DNA from: Paulinella micropora
Taxonomy: Eukaryota > Cercozoa > Imbricatea > Euglyphida > Paulinellidae
NCBI GenBank assembly: GCA_019918135.1
Contig: WBZZ01006422.1
Coordinates: 85,001 to 149,000 of the forward strand
Direction of reading: 5' to 3'
DNA: 64,000 nucleotides
Made by a program: the position numbers and the translations under genes. The notes beneath the pieces were generated by a model. The model was not told the origin of the DNA and made no database searches. It worked only from the letters and a program-made list of their open reading frames with translations. This document shows positions 53,918-63,788 of the stretch, piece after piece. Each line of letters starts with the position of its first letter. Position 1 is the first letter of the stretch.

Positions 53918-56851
53918 GTGGGACCACGAACCCAGCTGGTACAGAGAGAAGCAATGACGCCGATACCACCTCCACTTTCCCCTCCAGCTGAGGGTTATGT
54001 CCGGATCAGCCCTACGAGATCGAGCCACCCTTGGTCGGAATTCTCCAACTTTACTGACATGCCAGCCCACCAATTGGAAATTCAAAAAGCCTATGGCACC
54101 AACGGCTCCCCAGGCATGGACAAGGAACTCTACATTGTTCGAGACATTTTCGCCACGTTTTTCCCGACTGCGGCCATGGCCATGATTCCAGGCACTCACC
54201 CGCATTGCCGTCATCTGGGATACTGGATCCCAAAGCACTTTACGCTCAACCAAGGCCTATGGCCAGACTCTACAATGGTGCACATGCAACACCCAAGAGT
54301 GGAACGCTACTACCCTAGGATACAATCGCTCCGCCACGGAGTCTTCCGTTTCCAACCCCTTAGTAGCCCGCCTACCTTTCAAGTGACTGAAGACTGGCTT
54401 CTCCCTTCGGCGGATTACAACCACTTCGCCGATAGACCACTTTTGGTAAGAACTTTCCTCCCGCGGGATGCTAAGTTACCACACACCAGTGTAAGCAGAA
54501 TATACACGCACACAGAACCGCGACAATGGTACGGAAGAACCAACTGGGACAATGAATACTCAACAGAGTTCTCTGAAGCCATCCAAGGCTTCCACCGCGA
54601 TCGCCCTACCATCTTGATGCAGCGTTACTGGCCCCCTCGTAACAACGCACACGAGATAGATCCGGAGACATTTGAAGACTTCACACATGGCCTAGCTCTT
54701 CGTTCGGGCACCAGACGTCCCCTCGCAGTCGTCAACACCGAAGCCATGTGCCTGGTCCGTGCAGACACTACATCGGCCCCCTTGATGACCCGTCGCGGCA
54801 GCAATGCGTCTACGAAAACCGCACTTGAGGACATCCTTCAGATCCCGGAAGGTTCCACCATGATGTCACGGTTTTATGAAAGCAAAAAAACTGCTATCAT
54901 ATTCCACTCTGGCCCGCAAAACGGTAGAAACACTGCTCAACTTATTGCATCCTCTCTAGTTGGACCTAACACCGAACCTACTGGCGATGTCCCGTACTTC
55001 GAAGCAGGAATGTCCTTCGACCATATTTACCGCCCATGGGGATATCGATCTTCGTACCTCGGCCTACTTGTGGGCGCAAACCCCAGTGCATCACCTTTAG
55101 CAGCCGTCCTTCCAGGAGAACTCCTATTCCCGTGGTGCAGTATGGAGCAAACCGAAGTTAAGCATCTACGATTTCACCCGCTGCCGCTTTCGACATCATT
55201 ATACAAACGCAGTGTCTTTCGACTCCCAACTCGAGAACGCTGCTTTGCTCTACAACATTACTTTCATCGCCTTCCGTGTAACGACCCGATATGGCTCAAA
55301 ATCGTCGCAAATGACACCTACTACGACCACGATCGCGGAAACACCGTGCCGGAACTACGTGCAGTACATGAGCGGTCCTACGATTGCATTGTCGACTTGC
55401 CGCGCACCTACTTCGACGATTGTAACATCACGGTCTACTACACGGACAGAGGAGACGAACTGTTTCTGGGTTCATTCTTTAACCCTAACCACTATATGGG
55501 ACAAGCGGCGTGTGTAACGAAATTCGTCGGAACAGTTTCGATCGACGACGCCGCTACCCGCGACTACCTTCAACAAGCACCCAACTGGAAGGCACGCCCA
55601 GACACACCGAAAATTAGGGATTCTTTCTCATGCGAATTCCGTTGGATACGTTATGAAAACGTCCCGTGGCACCTAGCCCAGTGGTTTCTTATGACCATCG
55701 CTAGCGAAACCGGAAGACGTTCAAGCAAGGAAATTCATGTGGTACACCACCCACCCCATACTGTCCCATGTTCGACGGATATCATTAACCCGTACTCCCG
55801 AGACAAACGTCTCCGTGGCTACCCATACGGAACCCCACTTATCCGTATGATACCGTCACGCCACGCTCAACGACACTTCAACGTTTGGCGCACAGGCGTT
55901 AAGTATAACACCCTTCAACATGAAGGCCACCTCGAACACCCGTGGATCAACCTTAAGGAGTTCAGGACAGAGGAAAAGCTCGACCGTTTCTACAACAGGC
56001 TACAAATGAGTACCCGAGACCTCGTGTACGCGCGATTGCTTATCCCAGAACCTGAGACCTCCCATGTATTTACACTCTCTCCAGGAGAGACACGGAGACA
56101 CTATCGAATCGGATATCCTCACATTTACAGTATCCATGCTGGATTCGACGTTCAAACATCGTCATCGCACCCTTACGAGATAGTGTATTCCCCTGAGAAG
56201 TACGATGATCAACCTGATTCTTCGTCAAGTTCAAGTTCCTCATCCAGTTCGTCATCTAGCTCGAGTTCATCGTCAGGAACAATAGCCCCTGCTCAGCCTC
56301 CATCGGCCCCAGCGTCGGTACCACCGGCCCTAGCACAGCCACCGTTGGCCTCAATTCAGCCCCCATCAACCCTGGCTCATCCACCAGCGGCCACTGGTTC
56401 TGACGCATCGGCCGCACCGTTGCCACAGGTAACTCGTGCCTACCCTGTTCGACCACAGCCCTTTTTTGGCTGCAAGCCCAGTGAGAACAAGAAGCATCAC
56501 GACGATGACGATTCAAAAGGCGGCGGACAAGGCCCCTTCTCGACTTCGTCAAGCGGATCCTCGTCAAGCGGTTCGTCGGTTCGTGGTCAAGCAGTTTGCC
56601 ATGGCCATCAACGCCGACCACGACCCAGACATCTGCGACTTCTCCTCACTCAACGACGCGACGTTCGCAACACCCTCGGAACAAGGAAAGTGTCAACTTT
56701 GCGGATCGCCCAAAAGCAACCTCTCCTCTGTCACCTAGCCACATTGCCTCTTCTGACCATCGAGCCGCACTTTCAAGACGACGACTTCTCGACCATAAAT
56801 CTCGGAGTTGCCGCCAATTCAATATGCTCGCTCGGCCTGGCACTGGCTTAA
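53918..56851 (+). CDS. Unrecognised long region of the Gypsy polyprotein (part 2)
   Basis: 977 open codons. The frame joins the one left of the Copia insertion (EDRDKV then GPRTQLVQREAM). Residues about 20-760 look globular and aromatic-rich (HFRFQ-type strands; PILM-rich cores; DPIWLKIVANDTYYDHDRGN; HPWINLKEFRTEEKLDRFYN). Then come a poly-Ser tract and a Pro/Ala repeat (PPSAPASVPPALAQPP). Near 56430-56560 a second frame with KCQLCGSPKS and a Cys pair may be the true continuation (to 56738). Gypsy elements normally pass straight from protease to RT. The origin is unknown: it could be a captured host or viral protein. Confidence 0.5.
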   Translation: MGPRTQLVQREAMTPIPPPLSPPAEGYVRISPTRSSHPWSEFSNFTDMPAHQLEIQKAYGTNGSPGMDKELYIVRDIFATFFPTAAMAMIPGTHPHCRHLGYWIPKHFTLNQGLWPDSTMVHMQHPRVERYYPRIQSLRHGVFRFQPLSSPPTFQVTEDWLLPSADYNHFADRPLLVRTFLPRDAKLPHTSVSRIYTHTEPRQWYGRTNWDNEYSTEFSEAIQGFHRDRPTILMQRYWPPRNNAHEIDPETFEDFTHGLALRSGTRRPLAVVNTEAMCLVRADTTSAPLMTRRGSNASTKTALEDILQIPEGSTMMSRFYESKKTAIIFHSGPQNGRNTAQLIASSLVGPNTEPTGDVPYFEAGMSFDHIYRPWGYRSSYLGLLVGANPSASPLAAVLPGELLFPWCSMEQTEVKHLRFHPLPLSTSLYKRSVFRLPTRERCFALQHYFHRLPCNDPIWLKIVANDTYYDHDRGNTVPELRAVHERSYDCIVDLPRTYFDDCNITVYYTDRGDELFLGSFFNPNHYMGQAACVTKFVGTVSIDDAATRDYLQQAPNWKARPDTPKIRDSFSCEFRWIRYENVPWHLAQWFLMTIASETGRRSSKEIHVVHHPPHTVPCSTDIINPYSRDKRLRGYPYGTPLIRMIPSRHAQRHFNVWRTGVKYNTLQHEGHLEHPWINLKEFRTEEKLDRFYNRLQMSTRDLVYARLLIPEPETSHVFTLSPGETRRHYRIGYPHIYSIHAGFDVQTSSSHPYEIVYSPEKYDDQPDSSSSSSSSSSSSSSSSSSSGTIAPAQPPSAPASVPPALAQPPLASIQPPSTLAHPPAATGSDASAAPLPQVTRAYPVRPQPFFGCKPSENKKHHDDDDSKGGGQGPFSTSSSGSSSSGSSVRGQAVCHGHQRRPRPRHLRLLLTQRRDVRNTLGTRKVSTLRIAQKQPLLCHLATLPLLTIEPHFQDDDFSTINLGVAANSICSLGLALA

Positions 56852-57138
56852 CTCAGAGTTTGGGCAATACGCAAAGTCAAGCTTGACAACCAAATCTGGG
56901 GCATTCTCCAGACTCCAAACAGCTGAGGCTGCCTACCCCTCTAACGCTTCAGACCGACATCAGCCCGCCGTTTCCATACACGGACTCCTTCATGGAAGAC
57001 TTCGCGCAGACATGCTCCGACCCTCGCATGCTCTTTTGCACGGCATCAACAGTCCAGGGACCCCATCCTACCCCGTGGTTCTTCATCTCTGAAAGACTTT
57101 GCCGCGACTTCCTAACCAAGCGATAGGAACAAAAAGCG
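56852..57138 (+). other. Poorly preserved stretch before the Gypsy RT
   Basis: Short broken plus-strand frames, Pro/His/Ser-rich, with no domain recognised. It is probably the linker to RT broken by shifts. Confidence 0.3.
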
Positions 57139-58110
57139 TCACCAACAGGTCCTAAGTTTCCCCCTGAAGCAGTCAGCCCAAGCCTCACCAAACCCCAACA
57201 AGACCAACTCTGGGCCCTCATCCGCGAATTCGACCACATCTTTCCAGACACGGCAGGCATCTTCAAACATACTGTCGTGTCCCTTCGACTCAAACCGAAT
57301 GCCAAACGAGTTGCAGTTCCATGCCCGCGCTGGACTCCGGCAGTGGGCAAATATCTTTCTAGCTAGGCTACGGACGTCCTCAGCGCCGGCACATGGAGCT
57401 ACGCCTCCTCTCACTGCGCATGGGCAAGCCGCAGTTGCCCGGTCGGGAAATTCGAGGATATCGCGAAAGAAGTCATCCGAGACATTCGAAACGTTTACGA
57501 CTACCGCATGCCCAATGACAACCTTTATCTCCCAGTCCCAGGTCTTCCAAACCCGGATCATCTTCCAAACCCGGATCATTACCGAGAACAATTCGCCGGC
57601 TGGCACTATCTCAGCTCCATCGACATGGCAGACGGCTTTTCCCACCTTCGCCTGAACCCGGACGATGACAGCCGAGATGTTTTAGCCGTGTGGACCCCTC
57701 AGGGTCTATTGGTCCCCAACTTTATGCCTCAAGGTGTACATCGTGCCCCCGGCGATTTCCAACGTGCGATTGAGAAGTCATTCCAACCACTCCCCTTTTG
57801 GAACAAGCCGCCCCCAGCTATTTCTACTGCAGGCGCCTATCTCGACGACGTTACCGCTGGTGCAAACGACTTTCAAACACACCTAAACCAATACCGGCGC
57901 GCAAACTCCGCTTGGGATACCATGAACTGACAATACTCGGCAAGAAATGTAGTAAGAAAGGTATCGCCGCTGACACAGCGAAGATCGACGCCATCCTCCG
58001 AATGGCTGATCCCTCCAACGTGTCTGAAGTTCGATCCGTTCTAGGTATGACCAACTTCATACAGGCCCACATCCCCGACTACTCCCGCCTTGTATCACCT
58101 CTTACGAACT
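57139..58110 (+). pseudogene. Gypsy reverse transcriptase (broken)
   Basis: It starts with the usual Gypsy lead-in (LWALIREFDHIFPDTAGIFK), has an in-frame TAG at 57364-57366, then WASRSCPVGKFEDIAK and VYDYRMPNDNLYLPVP. The palm follows: SSIDMADGFSHLRL (motif A), FMPQGVHRAPGDFQRAIE (motif B) and AGAYLDDVTAGAND (motif C, Tyr-Leu-Asp-Asp). After a shift near 57925 comes the connection GKKCSKKGIAADTAKIDAIL with GMTNFIQAHIPDYSRL. The catalytic residues are all present, but the frame is broken. Confidence 0.8.
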
Positions 58111-58476
58111 TGCTCACGTCCACTCACGCCCGACCAGCAGGTCAACCCTACCTCCATCGGGAAGAGCGGAAATGTATGAAGAAGCTCCGCCGCGTGCTTA
58201 CTACGCTTCCCGTCCTGGCCAAATACGAGTCTTCTCACCATCTTTGCCTTCGGACAGATGCTAGCCAAATAGGCATCGGAGGTGCCCTTCACCACTGGCC
58301 CTGACCGCGACGCCCCGGTTATCCAATACATTTCTTTCAAGTTCACAGACACGCAAACCCGCTGGGCGACCTACGTGCGAGAAGCCTATGGCGTTATTTA
58401 CGGTGTTCAACAGTGCCGCTACTACATCGATGCCAGCGACCACGAACTCACTATCGTCACCGATCACCGACCCATA
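58111..58476 (+). pseudogene. Gypsy RNase H, 5' part
   Basis: LCLRTDASQIGIGGAL gives the first Asp. After a shift at about 58300 the frame continues ATYVREAYGVIYGVQQCRYY (Glu) and TIVTDHRPI (Asp), where a TA-flanked element interrupts it. It is continued at about 60181. Confidence 0.75.
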
Positions 58477-60177
58477 TGTCACACCGAGGCTGTTAGTCAG
58501 GATCAATCACTTCCCATCATTTTTTCTGTGGAAATTTTTGCTGGTGATTACAAGGTAACATTGGTAATTCAAATAATGAAATCTAAATTGAAATTAGTGT
58601 TGATCTTGCTTCAAACGCTAAGAAAACGCAGGAAATACACACAAAAACCCCTCACAACTTTTTCCAATTTTTTTCCTCACGCAAACCGCCACAAAATATG
58701 GTTTTGTATCGGTGAGAATTTGGGGACATGTGGAGAAAAAAAGGAAATGGTAATGGGGAAAAGGTAGTTGAGGAGGGTCTTCAATTCTCTTCTCATTCTT
58801 CTTGACTCTTATTTTCTTAGGAAGCCAGTTGAGAAATTCGACACAGTACGTCTCAATAAACATCTGTACCAAACCACTTTTCGCCAAAATGTAAACTGAC
58901 TGAGCACCATGCAATTGAAATCCGGTCTCTGAGAGAGGTGGAAAATGAGAAAAATCGATATTTCATGTACCAAGTAAGTGATAAAAGGCTGAAAAGTAGC
59001 TCAAACATGTTCTTGTATCATCATAGTCAAGCGAAAATTGTTTTCCTTTGTTAAAAATAATGGAACCTGTGAAATCGAAATTTTCAGTTTTGGTTGAGAC
59101 AGACTTCAGTGGACTCATTCCCCTGTACATTTCGAAAACGATCCTCCTCCATCTGTTTTATGAATGGAAATGCATCTACAGGACACAGATACGTGTTTGA
59201 ACACAAAAAATTGGAAGAGGAGGCACTACAAAAATGAGCAGGGGTTTGAGTCCAGCGCATTCGAGATGCAAAAAAGCTGAAACACTCATTTCGAGATTTT
59301 GAGCCTTAAAGCTAATATTAACAAAATCCCTCTTACACACGTTTAGAATGCATCAGCGAATGACTGTAGAAGCATTTCTAAGCAGGCTGAAAGCCTTGTG
59401 GAATCCATTCGGAGCACCAGTCCATGCTTTATTGACTGAATTCGTTATGCAAATTTTCTCAGCCTCTAGGCTTTATCGTGACAAACCTTCTTGGGGAATT
59501 ACGAAATACACATGGTAATCGAATAAGGTACTTTCTAGCTTCGTTTCTGCTCATTTGTAGTGTGACAGGAACCATTTTTTCATTTTTGTCAGGCTGGAAA
59601 GTCAAGCTGTTTTGCCAGCATTTTTTGTAGGCATGAAGGCAAGAAACCGGATAAAAATTTATGGATGGTAATGAAAAAGTGTTATTAGTCGAAACATATT
59701 TAATAGTCACTATATACAGAAATTACTGTGGAGAGATCTCTCCAAGCATTCCAAACTACTTTGGGAAGCATGATTGTCCTAGTTTGGCCGGTCCAAGCCA
59801 AGCACCGCAAAACCAGGAAATTTTAGCGAACAAAATGTCAAAAAAGTGGATGAGCGGAGGAACTGATAACTCGAGATTGAATCTGTTTAAATCTTTCTTG
59901 AATGCTAAATTCAAGAGATAATTAGTCATTCGGTTGCCCACACAAAAAAACCTGGAATTTAAATGAAAAAATAAAACGCAAACAAGTTAGTTTCGAACCA
60001 AACCTAAAATTTCTACAGTCTCCGACAGATTGAGAAATGTCGGAATCACTATTTGTAGTTTTGACTACAGTGGGCAACCCTCCTGTATGTACTTTATTAA
60101 CGGCACAACTCTTGTATTTTTTCTCCTTCTCCTCTTTGCAGGAAAGGTTCCTCCGAACTAACGGACTCGGTGTAACA
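58477..60177. mobile_element. TA-flanked inverted-repeat element inside Gypsy RNase H (1.7 kb)
   Basis: The left end TGTCACACCGAGGCTGTTAG matches the right end read on the opposite strand, TGTTACACCGAGTCCGTTAG (20 of 25 bases over the first 25). CA-TA and TA-TG flank the ends. RNase H coding sequence stops at the left end and resumes right after the right end. No transposase is recognised; short frames inside lack known motifs. In size, TA flanks and TGT ends it resembles the element at 19729-21342. Confidence 0.6.
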
Positions 60178-60180
60178 TAT

Positions 60181-60599
60181 GTGACTCTTGTGGTTATGGC
60201 ACGCAGTCCCATGGTCGTCGGATCGGTTCTGGAAAATCTTCAGACGATCCGCTTTAAGGTCGAATACCTCCCCGGTAAACAAAACCTCCTTCCGGATGGA
60301 TTGTCCCTTGTCCCCTGCATAAGCCCAGGCGCCCCGACTCTCATCGGTGAAGCCGAAGCTACCCTACAGCTCCTCGCAACCATTCCACTGCCCAAAGCAG
60401 GCTCTACTCTCTGGCTCGCCGTCGAAGGCACACATGCTGCTTTGGAAACGAAACTCAAGTCTCTCTCCTGCCGCATCATCCGCGCCGGCCCAACACTACG
60501 AAGCATTCAAGCCCCGTGGGACCTAGCTATTGTCATTCCCTCCGCTGAACGCTCTCCAGCCGTCGCACGTGACATGTTCGCCCTTCGTAAGCATTTGCC
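60181..60599 (+). pseudogene. Gypsy RNase H, 3' part, and spacer
   Basis: The frame 60037-60702 is meaningful from 60181: MARSPMVVGSVLENLQTIRF and VEYLPGKQNLLPDGLS, the classic end of Gypsy RNase H, then a linker. A shift near 60600 leads into the integrase frame. Confidence 0.7.
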
Positions 60600-62123
60600 G
60601 TGCTCATGCCGCAAGACCTTGTCCACTGCGTCCCGGACGATACACTCCCACAGGAGGCCGTCGAGACGTGTCGTAAGATTTTATTTCTCGACGACAACTT
60701 AGTGTGGCTAGTCTTTGGCCTCGGCATGGAACTGCGCCGCCCGCTGATCAACTACGCCCACTTGATGCAGAACCACGCCAAAACTCCGACACTCGTCCCC
60801 TTCATCAAGGAGCGTTACATTTGGTTCCGTACTGACGGCGCGGATATTATGCACGCTGATGTCCTCGCCGCCCTCCGCGACTGCCACTTTTGCCAACTGG
60901 TCCACGCTCGCCTCACCCTCAACCACGGCCGCTACTCTTCGCTGAAGTGGAGCAGTCAAGGTCAAGGCATCGGCATCGATCATATGCACGTCGGCATTCA
61001 GGGCGTTGTTTTTCAGTATATCCTGACGATCATCGATCTCTTCTCAGGATTTCTTCAATTCATCCCCTGTATCTCTACCACAGCCGAAGAAACGGTTGAG
61101 ATCATCCTCAACCGATGGGCATACATTTTTGGTTTTCCAGAGTCCATCTTCTCCGACTACCATAGCTCGTTTGTAGGTACATTAGCCAAACGCTTCTGCA
61201 GTGAGGCCGGCCTCGACTGGCTGACCACCGCACCCTATTCACACCATCAACTCGGCTTCGTGGAATGCCGGCACAAGGCGATCCGCACAGCAATTCAATC
61301 TCTACCCAAGGCAGACAAATGGAACTGGCCTAGCATCATCCCGTCCCTCTCCTTCGCCCAGAACACCTATGTGTCCACGGCTACAGGTACAACCGCCTTT
61401 GAGGGTATGTTGGCACGCAAACCTCGGTGCACACTGGACTTTTTCGATTCCTCTCAGATCATTACTGCCCGCGCCTCCGCCTCAAGCGCCGCTCTCGACG
61501 CTTCCTCTACGCTTTCGCTTCAATCTTCAGAGCAGATCGAACTAGTACTACGCCGCGCGCGCGCTGCAGTCACGGCGTATATCAGCACGTACACAGACGT
61601 CTCTCGCGCCCGATCTGTTGCTCAGAAGAACAAGGGCCGCCGCCAAGCCGTTAAGGAGTGGAAGGTTGGTGACACCGTCACCGTCTACCGCCCTAAACCC
61701 TCAAAGCAAGGCATCCCCGCCTCGTCTGTTTTTCAGTTCGACGGCCCCTACACGATCTTAGAGCAGGTCAACTCTAACTGCTTTAAGCTCCGCCACCTCA
61801 AGACCAATAGGATATTGAAACGGATAGACCGTTCACACCTCTCTCCGTACACCGCCCCCACTGATGGCGTCGCCCCGCTCAACCCAGTTGCAGTGGACGA
61901 CTATGATGACGACACTGTCAACTACACCACTGGTGAAGTCGTTGCTTTCATCGACCGTAACCAAGTCAAACTTGGCACTGTTTTGGACGAGATCCGGAAG
62001 ACGAGGAGGATGACCTCGTGGTCCATCAGCTTGGCATCACCTCAGACACCAACCCCCTCTTCCGCCCCATCTACGAAGACACAAAGGACAAGGCTACCAT
62101 TCACAGTTGGAGTAAACCCCTGA
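60600..62123 (+). CDS. Gypsy integrase (DD35E)
   Basis: 507 codons. The zinc-binding head has His residues in NYAHLMQNHAKTP and the Cys pair in LRDCHFCQLVHA. The core has Asp in GIGIDHMHVG, Asp in ESIFSDYHSSF and, 35 residues later, Glu in HQLGFVECRHKA, an intact catalytic triad. The C-terminal SH3-like domain is WKVGDTVTVYRPKPSKQG ... FDGPYTILEQVNSNCFKL. The frame is complete; near 61995 a shift leads to the tail at 62018-62329. Confidence 0.88.
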   Translation: MLMPQDLVHCVPDDTLPQEAVETCRKILFLDDNLVWLVFGLGMELRRPLINYAHLMQNHAKTPTLVPFIKERYIWFRTDGADIMHADVLAALRDCHFCQLVHARLTLNHGRYSSLKWSSQGQGIGIDHMHVGIQGVVFQYILTIIDLFSGFLQFIPCISTTAEETVEIILNRWAYIFGFPESIFSDYHSSFVGTLAKRFCSEAGLDWLTTAPYSHHQLGFVECRHKAIRTAIQSLPKADKWNWPSIIPSLSFAQNTYVSTATGTTAFEGMLARKPRCTLDFFDSSQIITARASASSAALDASSTLSLQSSEQIELVLRRARAAVTAYISTYTDVSRARSVAQKNKGRRQAVKEWKVGDTVTVYRPKPSKQGIPASSVFQFDGPYTILEQVNSNCFKLRHLKTNRILKRIDRSHLSPYTAPTDGVAPLNPVAVDDYDDDTVNYTTGEVVAFIDRNQVKLGTVLDEIRKTRRMTSWSISLASPQTPTPSSAPSTKTQRTRLPFTVGVNP

Positions 62124-62329
62124 CTTTCTGGAAGCCCCTCCTCTTCGATAATATCACCAACGATCAAGTCGTTCATCGATACATCGCATGGCGTCCCTTC
62201 AAAAAGATGAAGGACAAAGGCCGACTCTCCGCTAACGTTCTTAAGCGTCTTCGAGGTACCCTCATCACCGGCGAATCCTTCCCGCTTCATGTCTTCCAGA
62301 AGAGCAAGCAAGCTCAGTCCAAGGAGTAG
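62018..62329 (+). CDS. C-terminal tail of the Gypsy polyprotein
   Basis: 103 codons overlapping the end of the integrase frame (about 62000). Basic and aromatic (HRYIAWRPFKKMKDKGRLSA), ending KQAQSKE. It could be a targeting tail in place of a chromodomain; it was not recognised as one. Confidence 0.5.
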   Translation: MVHQLGITSDTNPLFRPIYEDTKDKATIHSWSKPLTFWKPLLFDNITNDQVVHRYIAWRPFKKMKDKGRLSANVLKRLRGTLITGESFPLHVFQKSKQAQSKE

Positions 62330-62880
62330 CCACCCCCTATCACTCTCAAGTGGGTTTTACCCATCGTAATGGCTTCACCCGCCCTCCCGCCCAGCGCTTT
62401 TTCCCACTTGAACCGTCATCGTCCCTAGAAATATTACGCCGTGACCGGCGTACTCATGTAAGTCCTTGATCGCCTCTTGTGCCCGCAGGTCAACGATTAT
62501 TCTCACCGAACTTGAACCCCTCAGTGGTTATATCGGCACGGCATACTTGGTGCTTCATTGGTTCATCTCGGCTTTGAGATCCCGACCACCTTATTTTCTA
62601 TGGCTCGACATCGCCCCCCGATATCACCGCTCGCTACTGCGCCTCAATTTTCCCAATCCTGCTGCGGATCATGGATATCCGGCCCCGGCTGATCATCATC
62701 CGCATTGCGCAAGTATAGACGCACCACTCTTCTACGCTCCAATGGTTTAAGAGATTCACCCACCTCTATTTTTCCTTTTTGACACTCTTTTTTTTTTAGT
62801 GAGACAACATACTTCGTTCGTTAATCACTCATTCTGTACGCAACTCAACTCAACCGTTAGGTCTGGGGGGGGGGGGGAGC
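62330..62880 (+). other. Gypsy 3' untranslated region with polypurine tract
   Basis: No gene. It ends in GGTCTG12AGC-type purines (62861-62880) directly before the 3' LTR, the expected plus-strand primer site. Confidence 0.6.
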
Positions 62881-63493
62881 TATCAGACTGAGCACCTTAA
62901 CGACCGGCCAAAACATTTACCGTTGATAAGACACTCTTTTTGACCGGTTCATTAGATTCTCCTCTGCACGACGTTTCGACTTTACTAACTAGTTTTCGAT
63001 TTCGTTCAGAAATGATTTCAAACGATCAGTTCAAAGTTCTTTTTAGCTATTGCCATTCTTTCTGTTCGTATTACCTTTCCCCCCGATTTTCCCGTAAAAC
63101 ACGCTTTACGGTTAATTTGTAAACAAGATTGTGAGGTCTCCCGTTCTCAAACGGATAGTGTCGCGAGTCTTCAAGTAAACAGTCATAAACGGATAGTTGT
63201 CGGATTGTTGGACTTGAAAATTCCCCAAATTGATTTGGCAAGCCTCAAGGCGAAAATGACTGGCAACGGAAGACAAGTTAGATATTGTGCTTTTTCCGTC
63301 CTACGTTCTACACTTGATCGTACGTTGCACCCAAGCCTGCAATGAGTTCGAAATTATGTAAATAAACGAAGTGACCTCTCTACTATTTACTTGTATTTCA
63401 CTTGCTCATCCTGAGTCAGGACTCAACGCAGCCATAGTGTTCTTATTAAGAGTTCGTCGTATCTGCCTACTTGAAGAGTTGTATAAAAACTCA
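62881..63493 (+). repeat. 3' LTR of the Gypsy element
   Basis: TATCAGACTGAGCACC...GTATAAAAACTCA, 613 bases. It matches 19598-21840 apart from substitutions, the 1.6-kb element missing here, and the inverted segment 63126-63302. Confidence 0.8.
63126..63302 (-). repeat. 177-bp segment inverted relative to the other LTR
   Basis: AGATTGTGAGGTC...TTTTTCCGTCCT here is the reverse complement of 21473-21649 (AGGACGGAAAAA...CACAATCT), with a few substitutions. The flanks (GTAAACA / GTGAACA and ACGTTCTACACTTG) are in the same orientation in both LTRs. The borders share AG...CT bases. Confidence 0.9.
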
Positions 63494-63788
63494 CAATACG
63501 TCTTAATGGGGGGAAAGAGAAAGGTTGAAAGTCCAGGCATCTTGCCTCTTCTCCTGCAAGGAGGTATGACGTCGTCGGGCGCGCATCAAACGCCACGCTC
63601 GCGCTCAGGTCACCTATATCACTCCCTCAATGTACATTATGCGAGAAATATAATATACGAGAATTGATACGATCCGCTTCCGATAATATAATTATAAACG
63701 ATCATAGCGTGAATATTCATGCGGGAAATACCCGGTACTTACAACGCGATTTTAACACCAAACTTTGCAAGAAATTCTTTCACCAACT
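63494..63788. other. No recognised feature
   Basis: Flank of the Gypsy element. AT-rich with short frames only. On the minus strand it would be downstream of the Copia RNase H fragment that follows. Confidence 0.5.

Larger units (their letters stand above)
19598..63493 (+). mobile_element. Ty3/Gypsy-type LTR retrotransposon hosting nested insertions
   Basis: LTRs at 19598-21840 and 62881-63493. The internal order is Gag, zinc knuckle, protease, a very long unrecognised region, RT, RNase H and DD35E integrase, all on the plus strand. A purine tract (G13-AGC) precedes the 3' LTR. Nested inside are a TA-flanked element in the 5' LTR, a Copia element (25373-53916) that itself contains a Polinton, and a second TA-flanked element in RNase H. 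Frameshifts and one in-frame TAG (57364) mark it as a non-functional copy or an error-rich assembly. No clear target duplication is seen (AATAT versus AATAC at best). Confidence 0.8.

Noticed and set aside
51926..57366. In-frame TAG codons in Copia RT (51926) and Gypsy RT (57364) as a sign of stop-codon reassignment
   Set aside because: TAG ends several intact viral genes here (fibre, second GIY-YIG, the 39056 gene), and two TAGs in broken retroelements are easily explained by mutation or error.
58530..60140. Intron in the Gypsy RNase H (GT near 58555, AG at 60141)
   Set aside because: Inverted terminal repeats with TA flanks explain the interruption better, and the coding similarity stops and resumes at those ends, not at the splice-like sites.
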